Assembly (NCBI RefSeq): GCF_039673065.1
Contig: NZ_JBDJKW010000008.1
Location: 135,615 to 199,614 of the forward strand
Direction: 5' to 3'
Length of the DNA stretch: 64,000 nt
From: Allobosea sp039673065
GTDB taxonomy: Bacteria; Pseudomonadota; Alphaproteobacteria; Rhizobiales; Beijerinckiaceae
Below are positions 8,180 through 16,930 of this stretch, piece by piece. A model generated the notes under the pieces. The model did not search any database. It saw nothing but the letters and a program-made list of their open reading frames with translations, and was not told the origin of the DNA. How positions within the stretch are numbered: the stretch's first letter is position 1; every line of letters starts with the position of its first letter. A program made the position numbers and the translations under genes.

Positions 8180-9603
8180 TCGACCTCATCCGCGCAAATC
8201 TCGGCCCCATGATGTTCGGGGGGCTGGTTCTCTTTCTGCTGATCGGCTACCCGGCCGCCTTCTCGCTGGCGGCGGTCGGCCTGTTCTTCGGCTTCATCGC
8301 GATCGAGATGGGCGTGATCGTGCCCCAGTACATGGGCAATCTCACCTTCCAGCTCTATTCGATCATCTCCAACGACCTGCTGCTGGCGATTCCCTTCTTC
8401 ACCTTCATGGGCGCGGTGCTGGAGCGCTGCGGTCTCGCCGAGGATCTGCTCGATTCGATCGGCCAGCTCTTCGGCAGCGTGCGCGGCGGCCTGTCCTATG
8501 CGGTAATCTTCGTCGGCGCGATCCTCGGCGCCATCACCGGCACGGTCGCGGCCTCGGTCATCGCCATGGGCGTGATCTCCCTGCCGGTGATGATGCGCTA
8601 CGGCTACAACATGCAGCACGCCACCGGCGTGATCGCGGCGTCGGGCACCATCACCCAGGTCATCCCGCCCTCGCTGGTGCTGATCGTCCTGGCCGACGTG
8701 ATGGGCAAGTCGGTCGGAGACATGTATGCCGGCGCCATCGGCCCCAGCATCGTGCAGATCGCGCTGTTCTGCGCCTGGGTCGCCATCCTCAGCATCCTGC
8801 GGCCCTCGCATGTCCCGGCGCTGCCGCCCGAGGCGCGCACCCTGCGCGGCTGGCCGCTGGCGCTGAAGTGCATCCGCGGCATCGTCCCCTCGGCGGCGCT
8901 GATCTTCCTGGTGCTCGGCACGATCTTCGTCGGCCTCGCCACCCCGACGGAAGCCGGTGCCATGGGCGCGGTCGGCGCGCTCGGGCTCGCCGCGCTCTAC
9001 CGGACGCTGACCTGGAAGCTGACCTATCAGGCCATGTCCTCGACCATGCGCATCACCGCCATGGTGACGATGATCCTGATCGGCGCCCGCGTGTTCAGCC
9101 TGGTCTTCCAGGGCGTCGGCGGCGGGCTGTGGATCGAGCACATGCTGACGGGCCTCCCCGGCGGTCAGGTCGGCTTCCTGACCTTCACCATGGTGTTCGT
9201 CTTCTTCATCGCCTTCTTCCTCGACTTCTTCGAGATCGCCTTCATCATCATCCCGCTGCTGGCGCCGGTCGCGACGAAGCTCGACATCAACCTGATCTGG
9301 TTCGGCCTGCTGATCTGCGCCAACATGCAGACGGCCTTCATGCACCCGCCCTTCGGCTTCGCGCTGTTCTACCTGCGCGGCATCGCGCCGCCGGAGGTGA
9401 AGACCCGCGACATCTATCTCGGGTCGATCCCGTGGATCGGGCTGCAGCTGCTGCTGGTCGCGCTGATGATCGTCTTCCCCGGCATGGTGACCTACTGGCT
9501 GGAGAAGCCGCCGGTCGCCGATCCGGCCGCGATCGAGCGCCAGTTCCAGAGCCTGCCGGGGCTCGAGGGCCTCAGCCTGCCGGGCCTGCCCGGGCAGAAC
9601 TAG
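8176..9603 (+). CDS. TRAP transporter large permease (DctM family)
   Basis: This is the large channel subunit of the TRAP transporter, 475 residues with about 12 membrane segments, driving uptake by ion gradient. The conserved IAASGTITQVIPPSLVLIV and the ending ...FPGMVTYWL are family hallmarks. The ATG at 8176 overlaps the stop of the small permease gene (ATGA), which fixes the start; an open frame further upstream overlaps the small permease and is not used. Many TRAP operons also encode a periplasmic DctP protein; none is found in this window. Confidence 0.93.
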   Translation: MIDLIRANLGPMMFGGLVLFLLIGYPAAFSLAAVGLFFGFIAIEMGVIVPQYMGNLTFQLYSIISNDLLLAIPFFTFMGAVLERCGLAEDLLDSIGQLFGSVRGGLSYAVIFVGAILGAITGTVAASVIAMGVISLPVMMRYGYNMQHATGVIAASGTITQVIPPSLVLIVLADVMGKSVGDMYAGAIGPSIVQIALFCAWVAILSILRPSHVPALPPEARTLRGWPLALKCIRGIVPSAALIFLVLGTIFVGLATPTEAGAMGAVGALGLAALYRTLTWKLTYQAMSSTMRITAMVTMILIGARVFSLVFQGVGGGLWIEHMLTGLPGGQVGFLTFTMVFVFFIAFFLDFFEIAFIIIPLLAPVATKLDINLIWFGLLICANMQTAFMHPPFGFALFYLRGIAPPEVKTRDIYLGSIPWIGLQLLLVALMIVFPGMVTYWLEKPPVADPAAIERQFQSLPGLEGLSLPGLPGQN

Positions 9604-9616
9604 GACGCAAGGCGAG

Positions 9617-9642
9617 GGCGAGGCCGCTCAGGCGGCCTCGCC
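9617..9642. terminator. Hairpin between convergent TRAP permease and flavin oxidoreductase genes
   Basis: A perfect 11 bp stem (GGCGAGGCCGC / GCGGCCTCGCC) with loop TCAG lies across the stop region of the convergent oxidoreductase gene. It has no T-run, so intrinsic termination is uncertain. Its position between two facing genes makes a shared termination role plausible. Confidence 0.35.
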
Positions 9643-10626
9643 GCGCTCCCGCGCCACCTCGGCGAGGATGGTGTAGGAGCGCTTGCGGGCCTCGTGGTCG
9701 AAGATCGCCGAGGCGACGATCAGCTCGTCGGCGCGGGTGCGGGCGAGCAGGGCCTTCAGCCCTTCGCGCACCGTCTCGCGCGAGCCGACGATCGAGCAGG
9801 CCAGCATGCGCTGCGCCTGCAGCTTCTCGGCGCCGCTCCAGTAATCCTCGATATCGTCGATCGGCGGCGGCAGCAGGCCGCGCCGCCCGCGCAGCATGTC
9901 GGCGAAGCGCTGCTGCACCGAGGTGAAGAGATGGCGCGCCTCGGCGTCGGTCTCGGCCGCCACGACGTTGACGCCGACCATGGCATGCGGCCGGGCGCTC
10001 TGCGCCGAGGGCTCGAAGCGGTCGCGATAGACCGCCAGCGCATCGTCGAGGGCATCGGGCGCGAAATGCGAGGCGAAGGCGTAGGGCAGGCCGAGCATCG
10101 CCGCGAGCTGGGCGCCGAACAGGCTGGAGCCGAGGATCCAGAGCGGCACGTTGGAATTCATCCCCGGCACGGCGCGGATCGCCTGGTCCGCCTGCACCGG
10201 TCCGAGCAGCGCCTGCAATTCCAGCACGTCCTGCGGGAAGCGCTCGGCGGCCTCCGGATCGCGGCGCAGCGCGCGCCAGGTGCGCTGGTCGGTGCCGGGC
10301 GCCCGGCCGAGCCCGAGATCGATGCGCCCGGGATAGAGCGCGTCGAGCGTGCCGAACTGCTCGGCGATCACCAGCGGCGAGTGGTTCGGCAGCATGATGC
10401 CGCCGGCGCCGACGCGGATGGTCGCGGTGCCCTCGGCGACATAGCCGATCGCCACCGCGGTCGCGGCGCTGGCGATGCCGATCATGTTGTGGTGCTCGGC
10501 CAGCCAGAAGCGGGTGTAGCCGAGCGCCTCGACATGGCGGGCGAGGTCGCGGCTGTTGTGCAGCGCGTCGGCGGGCGTGGCGCCGTCGGCGACGAAGGCG
10601 AGGTCGAGAACGGAGAGCGGGAGCAT
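9628..10626 (-). CDS. LLM-class flavin-dependent oxidoreductase (luciferase-like)
   Basis: This predicted FMN-dependent monooxygenase of the bacterial luciferase-like TIM-barrel superfamily has 332 residues. It resembles the MsnO8-type subgroup, with FWLAEHHNM near the N-terminus, GAGGIMLPNHSPLVIAEQF, and GLGRAPGTDQRTWRALRR. Start chosen at 10626 (MLPLSVLDLAFV), which aligns with where such proteins normally begin; an open frame runs further upstream without homology-like sequence. No flavin reductase partner gene is nearby. Substrate is unknown. It is convergent with the TRAP transporter and divergent from rpsA, separated from rpsA by 442 bp. Confidence 0.88.
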   Translation of the reverse strand: MLPLSVLDLAFVADGATPADALHNSRDLARHVEALGYTRFWLAEHHNMIGIASAATAVAIGYVAEGTATIRVGAGGIMLPNHSPLVIAEQFGTLDALYPGRIDLGLGRAPGTDQRTWRALRRDPEAAERFPQDVLELQALLGPVQADQAIRAVPGMNSNVPLWILGSSLFGAQLAAMLGLPYAFASHFAPDALDDALAVYRDRFEPSAQSARPHAMVGVNVVAAETDAEARHLFTSVQQRFADMLRGRRGLLPPPIDDIEDYWSGAEKLQAQRMLACSIVGSRETVREGLKALLARTRADELIVASAIFDHEARKRSYTILAEVARERGEAA

Positions 10627-10787
10627 GCGGGCCTTCCCCTGATCGGTGCGGCGACGCCGGGGTCGCGCTTCGCCGCAAGAGATCGGGCGCGGCCGGGGCG
10701 ATCGCAAGGCCGCGGCGCGCATGGCCGCCCCGACGCCTCCGGCCGGCGCGGCTTCGCGGCGAAAAACCCGGGATAATCGCCGGGAAG

Positions 10788-10816
10788 CTTGCATCGGGGC
10801 CTGAAAATCGCTACGT
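10788..10816 (+). promoter_or_regulatory. Candidate sigma-70-type promoter for rpsA
   Basis: CTTGCA (10788-10793) and CTACGT (10811-10816) are separated by 17 bp, resembling the alphaproteobacterial CTTGAC/CTATAT pattern. Transcription from here would give an rpsA leader of about 245 nt. The rest of the 442 bp gene-free stretch 10627-11068 holds a GC hairpin (10963-10979) and no recognisable gene; in particular no cmk end is seen. Confidence 0.35.
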
Positions 10817-10962
10817 CGCCTCCTGTCCGAAGGGCCGTGTCCGTCACGTGCCGGGAGCGCCTCGTTTCGGCGCGCGCCCGTCCAGCAGCGGGAAGCGCGT
10901 TTCGGATACGGATCGGCCCTGTGGCCCGGCGCCCGTCGTCCCGCTCGTCGCGGACGGCAAAC

Positions 10963-10979
10963 GTCCCGCTCGGCGGGAC
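10963..10979 (+). promoter_or_regulatory. rpsA: Hairpin in the rpsA leader
   Basis: A perfect 7 bp stem GTCCCGC / GCGGGAC with a TCG loop lies 90 bp before the rpsA start. S1 represses its own translation through leader structures in Escherichia coli; whether this stem does that here is inference. Confidence 0.3.
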
Positions 10980-11068
10980 ACCGCATCGCCCGATCCGGCG
11001 TGCAACACCAACCGAACGGCGCCCAGCCGGACATCCGCGGGATACGCGGCCGGCCTCCAGGAGCACAT

Positions 11069-12775
11069 ATGTCTGCTGTCGAAAACTATCACGCGGGCCG
11101 CGAGGATTTCGCCGCCCTGCTCGAGGAATCGTTCCAGAAGAACGAGGCCCTCGAAGGTACCGTCATCAAGGGCAAGGTCGTCGCCATCGAGAAGGATATG
11201 GCGATCATCGATGTCGGCCTGAAGACGGAAGGGCGCGTCGCCCTCAAGGAATTCACCGGCCCCGGTCGCGACCAGGAGCTGAACGTCGGCGATGAGGTCG
11301 AGGTCTATCTCGACCGGATCGAGAACGCCCTCGGCGAAGCCGTCATCTCGCGCGACAAGGCGCGCCGCGAAGAGAGCTGGGTCAAGCTCGAGAAGGCCTT
11401 CGAGGCCCGCGAGAAGGTCACCGGCATGATCTTCAACACGGTCAAGGGTGGCTACACCGTCGATCTCGACGGCGCCGTGGCCTTCCTGCCGCGTTCGCAG
11501 GTCGACATCCGCCCGATCCGCGACGTCGGTCCGCTGATGGGCCAGCCGCAGCCCTTCGAGATCCTCAAGATGGATCGTCGCCGCGGCAACATCGTCGTCT
11601 CGCGCCGCACGGTTCTCGAAGAGACCCGCGCCGAGGCCCGCTCCGAGCTGGTCGCCTCCCTCGAGGAGGGTCAGGTCATCGACGGCGTCGTCAAGAACAT
11701 CACCGAGTATGGTGCGTTCGTCGACCTCGGCGGCATCGACGGCCTGCTGCACGTCACCGACATGGCCTGGCGCCGCGTCAACCATCCGTCCGAGGTCGTC
11801 ACCATCGGCCAGACGGTCAAGGTCAAGATCATCAAGATCAACCAGGAGACGCACCGCATCTCCCTGGGCATCAAGCAGCTCCTGGCCGATCCGTGGGACG
11901 GCATCGCCGCCCGCTACCCGGTCGGCGCCCGCCTCAAGGGCCGCGTGACCAACATCACGGACTACGGCGCCTTCGTCGAAGTGGAGCCGGGCATCGAAGG
12001 CCTGATCCACGTCTCGGAGATGTCCTGGACCAAGAAGAACGTCCACCCCGGCAAGATCGTCTCGACCTCGCAGGAAGTCGACGTTGCGATCCTCGAGGTC
12101 GACCAGGTCAAGCGCCGCATCTCGCTTGGCCTCAAGCAGACCCTCCGCAACCCGTGGGAGGTCTTCGCCGAGCAGCATCCGTCCGGTTCGGTGGTCGAGG
12201 GCGAGGTCAAGAACAAGACCGAGTTCGGCCTGTTCCTCGGCCTCGATGGCGACATCGACGGCATGATCCATCTGTCGGACCTGGACTGGAACCGTCCGGG
12301 CGAGCAGGTGATCGAGGAGTACAAGAAGGGCGACATGCTCCAGGCGGTCGTTCTCGACGTCGACGTCGAGAAGGAGCGCATCTCTCTCGGCCTGAAGCAG
12401 CTCGGCGGCGATCCCTTCGTGGATGCCGGCGAGTTCAAGAAGGGCCAGGTCGTCACCTGCGAGGTGATCGACGTCAAGGAGGGTGGTCTCGACGTCAAGA
12501 TCGTCGGCACCGACATGACGACCTTCATCCGTCGCGCCGAGATCGCGCGTGACCGTGCCGAGCAGCGCCCCGAGCGCTTCGCGGCCGGCGAGAAGGTCGA
12601 CGCTCGCGTCATCCTCTTCGACAAGAAGGCCCGCAAGATCCAGGTCTCGATCAAGGCCCTGGAGATGGCCGAGGAGCGCGAGGCGATGGCGCAGTTCGGC
12701 TCCGCCGACTCCGGCGCGTCGCTCGGCGACATCCTGGGCGCCGCCCTCAAGAAGGCCGGCACCGACAAGAAGTGA
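11069..12775 (+). CDS. rpsA: 30S ribosomal protein S1
   Basis: S1 helps the 30S subunit bind and unfold mRNA during initiation. The protein has 568 residues and carries six S1 RNA-binding domains, visible as repeats of the type GxVxNIxxYGAFVDLGGIDGLLHVTDMAW and SLGIKQL..DPW. The ATG at 11069 follows AGGAG (CCAGGAGCACAT). Codon use is unusually restricted (GTC, GAC, AAG), as expected for a highly expressed gene. A rho-independent terminator follows 40 bp after the stop. In many Hyphomicrobiales cmk precedes rpsA; here the upstream neighbour is a divergent oxidoreductase instead. Confidence 0.98.
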   Translation: MSAVENYHAGREDFAALLEESFQKNEALEGTVIKGKVVAIEKDMAIIDVGLKTEGRVALKEFTGPGRDQELNVGDEVEVYLDRIENALGEAVISRDKARREESWVKLEKAFEAREKVTGMIFNTVKGGYTVDLDGAVAFLPRSQVDIRPIRDVGPLMGQPQPFEILKMDRRRGNIVVSRRTVLEETRAEARSELVASLEEGQVIDGVVKNITEYGAFVDLGGIDGLLHVTDMAWRRVNHPSEVVTIGQTVKVKIIKINQETHRISLGIKQLLADPWDGIAARYPVGARLKGRVTNITDYGAFVEVEPGIEGLIHVSEMSWTKKNVHPGKIVSTSQEVDVAILEVDQVKRRISLGLKQTLRNPWEVFAEQHPSGSVVEGEVKNKTEFGLFLGLDGDIDGMIHLSDLDWNRPGEQVIEEYKKGDMLQAVVLDVDVEKERISLGLKQLGGDPFVDAGEFKKGQVVTCEVIDVKEGGLDVKIVGTDMTTFIRRAEIARDRAEQRPERFAAGEKVDARVILFDKKARKIQVSIKALEMAEEREAMAQFGSADSGASLGDILGAALKKAGTDKK

Positions 12776-12814
12776 GACCGGGGCCGCCTCGCGGCGGCCT
12801 CTCTCGACCATCTG

Positions 12815-12847
12815 CCCGCGCGGAGCGATCCGCGCGGGTTTTTCTTT
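12815..12847 (+). terminator. Rho-independent terminator of rpsA
   Basis: A perfect 10 bp stem CCCGCGCGGA / TCCGCGCGGG with a GCGA tetraloop is followed directly by TTTTTCTTT. It starts 40 bp after the rpsA stop. This is the clearest intrinsic terminator in the window and separates rpsA from the Hsp70-like gene. Confidence 0.92.
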
Positions 12848-12927
12848 CGCCGCTGCCGTGATTGCGGGCTCTTCGCTGGCGCGAAGCCCCGGAAGGACGG
12901 CAGTGGTCCGCGTCACAGGAGCAGAGC

Positions 12928-14217
12928 ATGACCACGGCCGCCATCGGCATCGATTTCGGCACCACCAACAGCGTGGTGGCGCTCGCCCATGCGGACGGCT
13001 CCGTGACGACGCGCAGCTTCGCCACCCGCCAGGGCGCGGTCGACGCCTATCGCTCGGCGCTGATGTTCTGGCGCGAGGGCCGGCCGCCCGAGACGCATGT
13101 CGCCCATGTCAGCGGCCCCGACGCGCTCGACATGGCGCTGGGCATGACCGCCGAGCACCGCTTCCTGCAGTCGCTGAAGACCCATCTCTCCAGCCGCGCC
13201 TTCCAGGAGACGCGGCTGTTTGGCAAGCTCTACCGGCTGGAGGATCTGATCGGCGTCTTCCTCGCCGACCTCGCCGCCGGGCTCGACGGGCTGGACCGGC
13301 ACACCATGCTCTCCGGCCGCCCCGTCGTCTTCGCCGGCGAGCGCCCGGACGAGGAACTGGCGCTGACGCGGCTCAGGGCCGCCTATGGCCATGCCGGCAT
13401 GGGCAAGGTCGATTTCGCCTATGAGCCGCTCGGCGCCGCCTACTGGTATGCGCGCGGGCTGGAGCGGGCGCAGACCATGCTGGTCGCCGACTTCGGCGGC
13501 GGCACCAGCGACTTCTCGGTGATGCGCTTCGAGCCGGGCGGGCGCGGCGGGCTGGAGGCGCTGCCGCTCTCCCATGCCGGCGTCGGCGTCGCCGGCGACA
13601 GCTTCGACTACCGCATCATCGAGCACGCCGTCTCGCCGCGCCTCGGCAAGGGCGGCGAGTACCTTTCCTTCGGCAAGCGCCTGCCGATCCCGGCGCATTA
13701 CCACGCCGCTTTCGCGCAATGGCACCGGCTCTCGCTGATGAAGAGCCGCGAGACCATGGCCGAGCTCAAGGCGCTGATCCGCGACGCGGTCGAGCCAGAC
13801 CGGCTCGAGGACCTGATGACGGTGATCGAATACGATCTCGGCTACGAGCTCTACCGGGCCGTCTCGGCCACCAAGATCGCGCTCTCCTCCCAGGACGAGA
13901 CGGTGCTGCGCTTCGACCAGATGGGCGTCACCATCGAGCGCAGCGTGACCCGCGCCGAATTCGACGGCTGGATCGCCGCCGACGTCGCCGCGATCGAGGG
14001 CGCGCTCGACGAGGCGCTGGCCAAGGCCGGCGTGAGCGGCGAGGCGATCGAGGCGGTGTTTATGACCGGCGGCACCTCGCATGTCCCGGCCGTGCGCGCC
14101 CTGTTCGACGCCCGCTTCGGCGCGCAGCGCATCCATGTCGGCGATGCCTTCCGCTCGGTGGCGAGCGGGCTCGCCCTGCTGGCGCTCGACCGCAGCCGCG
14201 CCGCCGCAGCCGCCTGA
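12928..14217 (+). CDS. Short Hsp70-family protein (YegD-like)
   Basis: This 429-residue protein has only the actin-like ATPase half of Hsp70. Phosphate loops are visible at GIDFGTTNSVVALA (N-terminus) and LVADFGGGTSDFSV, and the adenosine loop at VFMTGGTSHVPAVRALF. The substrate-binding half and C-terminal lid of DnaK (about 200 residues) are missing, as in Escherichia coli YegD. The ATG follows CAGGAGCAG. Its role is unclear in known relatives; it may act as a chaperone-like ATPase. It sits alone between the rpsA terminator and sppA. Confidence 0.9.
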   Translation: MTTAAIGIDFGTTNSVVALAHADGSVTTRSFATRQGAVDAYRSALMFWREGRPPETHVAHVSGPDALDMALGMTAEHRFLQSLKTHLSSRAFQETRLFGKLYRLEDLIGVFLADLAAGLDGLDRHTMLSGRPVVFAGERPDEELALTRLRAAYGHAGMGKVDFAYEPLGAAYWYARGLERAQTMLVADFGGGTSDFSVMRFEPGGRGGLEALPLSHAGVGVAGDSFDYRIIEHAVSPRLGKGGEYLSFGKRLPIPAHYHAAFAQWHRLSLMKSRETMAELKALIRDAVEPDRLEDLMTVIEYDLGYELYRAVSATKIALSSQDETVLRFDQMGVTIERSVTRAEFDGWIAADVAAIEGALDEALAKAGVSGEAIEAVFMTGGTSHVPAVRALFDARFGAQRIHVGDAFRSVASGLALLALDRSRAAAAA

Positions 14218-14310
14218 CACGGCGTCGCGGCCGCCGCTTCGCCATAATTGCCGCCTTGCTCGTGCGGGATGGCCCGTTTACATCACAGGCCCGAAGCTGG
14301 AGCCGCCGAC

Positions 14311-15279
14311 ATGTCGTCAGACGCCGATCTGCTCGCCGACCGCCGCAATCTGAGGCGGAAGCTTTCGCTGTGGCGGCTGCTGGCGCTGCTGGCGGTCGTC
14401 GTCATGGTCGTCGGCGGGGCTCTCGCCCTGACCGGCAACGTGCCGGGCGGCGTCTCGCAGGCCCATATCGCGCGCGTCACCATGTCGGGCTTCATCTCCG
14501 GCGACCGGCGCACGCTCGACATGCTCTCCTCGTTGGAGACCAGCCGGGCCAGCGCCGTGCTGCTGCGCATCGACAGCCCCGGCGGCACCGTCACCGGCTC
14601 CGAGGCGATCTACGAGGCGGTGCGCCAACTCGCCGGCAAGAAGCCGGTGGTGGCGGTCGTCGACGGCGTCGCGGCCTCGGGCGGCTACATCGCCGCGCTG
14701 GCCGGCGAGCGCATCGTGGCGCGCCAGACCTCGCCGGTCGGCTCGATCGGCGTGATCGCGCAGGTGCCGAACGTCGCGCGCCTGCTCGACATGATCGGCG
14801 TCAAGGTCGAGATCTCGCGTTCGAGCCCGCTCAAGGCCAATCCGAGCGGCCTCGAGCCGACCTCGCCGGAGGCGGCGGCCGAGATGGCCCGCATCGTCGC
14901 CGACAATTTCGAATGGTTCCGGACGCTCGTCGCCGAGCGCCGCAAGCTCAGCCCGGCCGAACTCGCCGCCGTTGCCGACGGGCGCGTGCATTCCGGGCGC
15001 CGTGCCGTGGCGCTCAAGCTGGTCGACGAACTCGGCGGCGAGCGCGAGGCGATCGCCTGGCTCGAGCGCGAGAAGGGCGTCGCGGCCTCGCTGCCGGTGC
15101 GCGACTGGCGCCCGCGCAGCCGCTCCTCCTCCTTCGGTCCCTGGGCGCTGGCGGCGTCGTTGGCGCGGGCCGCGGGCTTCGACCAGTTCGCCGCGGTGCT
15201 GGGCCGCGCCGCCGAGCAGCCGGCCGGCGTGCGGCTTGACGCGCCCCTGGCGCTCTGGCAGCCTTTCGGTGAAAAGTGA
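14311..15279 (+). CDS. sppA: Signal peptide peptidase SppA (short, 36K type)
   Basis: This membrane-anchored serine protease degrades cleaved signal peptides. It has 322 residues and is the half-length form with one catalytic domain. One membrane anchor lies at about residues 19-41. The nucleophile Ser123 sits in GVAASGGYIAA and the general-base Lys175 in SSPLKANPSG, matching the Ser-Lys dyad of the family. ATG at 14311 is chosen because the upstream extension lacks a ribosome site and the N-terminal region here is the usual charged stretch before the anchor. It is followed by ihfB, an arrangement common in this order. Confidence 0.93.
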   Translation: MSSDADLLADRRNLRRKLSLWRLLALLAVVVMVVGGALALTGNVPGGVSQAHIARVTMSGFISGDRRTLDMLSSLETSRASAVLLRIDSPGGTVTGSEAIYEAVRQLAGKKPVVAVVDGVAASGGYIAALAGERIVARQTSPVGSIGVIAQVPNVARLLDMIGVKVEISRSSPLKANPSGLEPTSPEAAAEMARIVADNFEWFRTLVAERRKLSPAELAAVADGRVHSGRRAVALKLVDELGGEREAIAWLEREKGVAASLPVRDWRPRSRSSSFGPWALAASLARAAGFDQFAAVLGRAAEQPAGVRLDAPLALWQPFGEK

Positions 15280-15307
15280 CGATGTTACAAGCGGTTATAT
15301 TGGCGCC

Positions 15308-15592
15308 ATGATAAAATCAGAACTCGTCCAGCGTATCGCCGAACGCAACACCCATCTCTACCAGCGCGACATCGAGAACATCGTCGGCTCGATCCTCGAC
15401 GAGATCGTCAAGGCGCTGGCGCGGGGAGACCGGGTCGAGCTGCGCGGCTTCGGCGCCTTCTCGACCAAGCAGCGCGAGGCGCGCATCGGGCGCAATCCGC
15501 GCACCGGCGACGCGGTCGAGGTCGAGCAGAAGCTGGTGCCGGTGTTCAAGACCGGCAAGGAGCTGCGCCTGCGCCTCAACGGCAAGGCGTGA
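15308..15592 (+). CDS. ihfB: Integration host factor subunit beta
   Basis: IHF-beta is a small DNA-bending protein that works as a heterodimer with IHF-alpha in transcription, replication and recombination. The 94-residue sequence begins MIKSELVQRIAERN and carries the DNA-inserting beta-arm RNPRTGDAVEVEQK with the intercalating Pro, and the RVELRGFGAFS motif. Length matches the family exactly. It lies 28 bp after sppA and overlaps or abuts the LapA-like gene. Start is the ATG at 15308; no strong Shine-Dalgarno is visible before it. Confidence 0.96.
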   Translation: MIKSELVQRIAERNTHLYQRDIENIVGSILDEIVKALARGDRVELRGFGAFSTKQREARIGRNPRTGDAVEVEQKLVPVFKTGKELRLRLNGKA

Positions 15593-15618
15593 GCGGGGCA
15601 GGCGGCGGGAGAAACCGG

Positions 15619-15954
15619 ATGAAGGCATTCTTCAAGGCGCTGGTGCTCGTGCCGCTGGCCATCCTGCTCGTGCTGTTCTCGGTGGCGAACCGGGCGCCGG
15701 TGCGCGTCTCGCTCGATCCGATCAGCCGCGACGCGCCGCTGTTCTCGGTCGAGCTGCCGCTCTTCGCCGTCATCCTGGCGACGCTCGCGGTCGGGGTGCT
15801 GATCGGCGGCCTCGCCACCTGGCTCGCCCAGGGCAAGCACCGCAAGGCCGCGCGCGTCACCCGCAAGGAGTGCCAGATGCTGCGCGACGAAGCCCAGTCG
15901 CTGCGCGCGGCCGTGCCCGATTCCGCCCTGCCGGCCCTGACCAGCCGGGTCTGA
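15619..15954 (+). CDS. LapA-domain (DUF1049) inner-membrane protein
   Basis: This 111-residue membrane protein has two hydrophobic segments (about residues 5-22 and 45-68) separated by the short VANRAPVRVSLDP that marks the LapA/DUF1049 family, then a charged helical tail. In Escherichia coli the relatives LapA/LapB control lipopolysaccharide synthesis. The ATG at 15619 is preferred because GGCGGGAGA precedes it; a GTG at 15589 overlapping the ihfB stop would add ten residues. Position after ihfB is conserved in alphaproteobacteria. Confidence 0.85.
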   Translation: MKAFFKALVLVPLAILLVLFSVANRAPVRVSLDPISRDAPLFSVELPLFAVILATLAVGVLIGGLATWLAQGKHRKAARVTRKECQMLRDEAQSLRAAVPDSALPALTSRV

Positions 15955-15970
15955 CGATCCAAGGGATACG

Positions 15971-16915
15971 ATGCGTTTCATTTCCGCGGCGGAGATCGAC
16001 GATCTCCTGACCTTCCCGGCGCTGATCGACGCGCTGGCCGACGCTTTCAAGGGCAGGATCGCTACCCCGACCCGCCATCACCATGCGATCGAGGGCCATG
16101 GCGCCACGGCGACGCTGCTGCTGATGCCGGCCTGGACCGAGCCTTCGGTCGAGCCGGCCTATGTCGGCACCAAGGTGGTTACCGTCTATCCCGACAACGC
16201 CGCGGCGAGCCTGCCGAGCGTGATGGGCACCTATCTCCTGATGGACGGGCGCAGCGGCAAGCCGCTCGCGGCGCTGGACGGCACGCGCCTGACGTTGTGG
16301 CGCACCGCGGCGACCTCGGCGCTGGCCTCGCGCATGCTGGAGCGGCGCGACACCGAGCGCATGCTGATGGTGGGGGCGGGCGCGCTCTCGCCCTTCCTGG
16401 TCAAGGCGCATCGCAGTGTCCGGCGCTTCGAGGACATCGCCATCTGGGCGCGCCGGCCGGATGCCGCGGCAGAGGTCGTCACGGCGCTGGCCGCCGACGG
16501 CATCCAGGCACGCGTGGCCGAGGATCTCGAGGGCGAGGCACGCCAGGCCGATCTGATCTCCTGCGCGACGCTGGCGCGTGAGCCGCTGGTGCAGGGGCGC
16601 TGGCTCAAGCGCACTGCCCATCTCGATCTGGTCGGCGCCTTCAACCTGTCGATGCGCGAGGCGGATGACGAGGCGCTGCAGCGCGGCCATGTCTTCATCG
16701 ACACCGAGGCCGCCCTGCACGAGGGCGGCGACGTCGCTGTGGCGATCGCCGCCGGCGCCTATCGGCCCGATCTGGTCGCCGGCACGCTCGGCAGCCTCTG
16801 CCAAGGCGAGCACGACACGGCGGCCGAGCGTGACGACGTCACGGTGTTCAAGTCGGTGGGGACGGCGCTGGCCGATCTCGCCGCGGCGATGCTGGTTTGG
16901 AAGCTCGCCGCCTGA
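15971..16915 (+). CDS. Ornithine cyclodeaminase family protein
   Basis: This NAD-dependent enzyme of the ornithine cyclodeaminase/mu-crystallin family has 314 residues. Visible are the N-terminal MRFISAAEIDDLLTF, the substrate region GTKVVTVYPDN, the Arg-containing DGTRLTLWRTAATSALA and the Rossmann motif MVGAGALSPFLVKAH. Members act on ornithine, lysine, alanine, or cyclic imino acids such as 1-pyrroline-2-carboxylate and proline-type compounds, so the exact reaction is open. It starts 17 bp after the LapA-like gene and may share its transcript. Confidence 0.9.
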   Translation: MRFISAAEIDDLLTFPALIDALADAFKGRIATPTRHHHAIEGHGATATLLLMPAWTEPSVEPAYVGTKVVTVYPDNAAASLPSVMGTYLLMDGRSGKPLAALDGTRLTLWRTAATSALASRMLERRDTERMLMVGAGALSPFLVKAHRSVRRFEDIAIWARRPDAAAEVVTALAADGIQARVAEDLEGEARQADLISCATLAREPLVQGRWLKRTAHLDLVGAFNLSMREADDEALQRGHVFIDTEAALHEGGDVAVAIAAGAYRPDLVAGTLGSLCQGEHDTAAERDDVTVFKSVGTALADLAAAMLVWKLAA

Positions 16916-16930
16916 GGCGGGCTGGCTGCG

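Noticed and set aside
10844..12916. 690-codon minus-strand open frame over rpsA
   Set aside because: Asp/Leu-rich shadow of rpsA with no recognisable domain.
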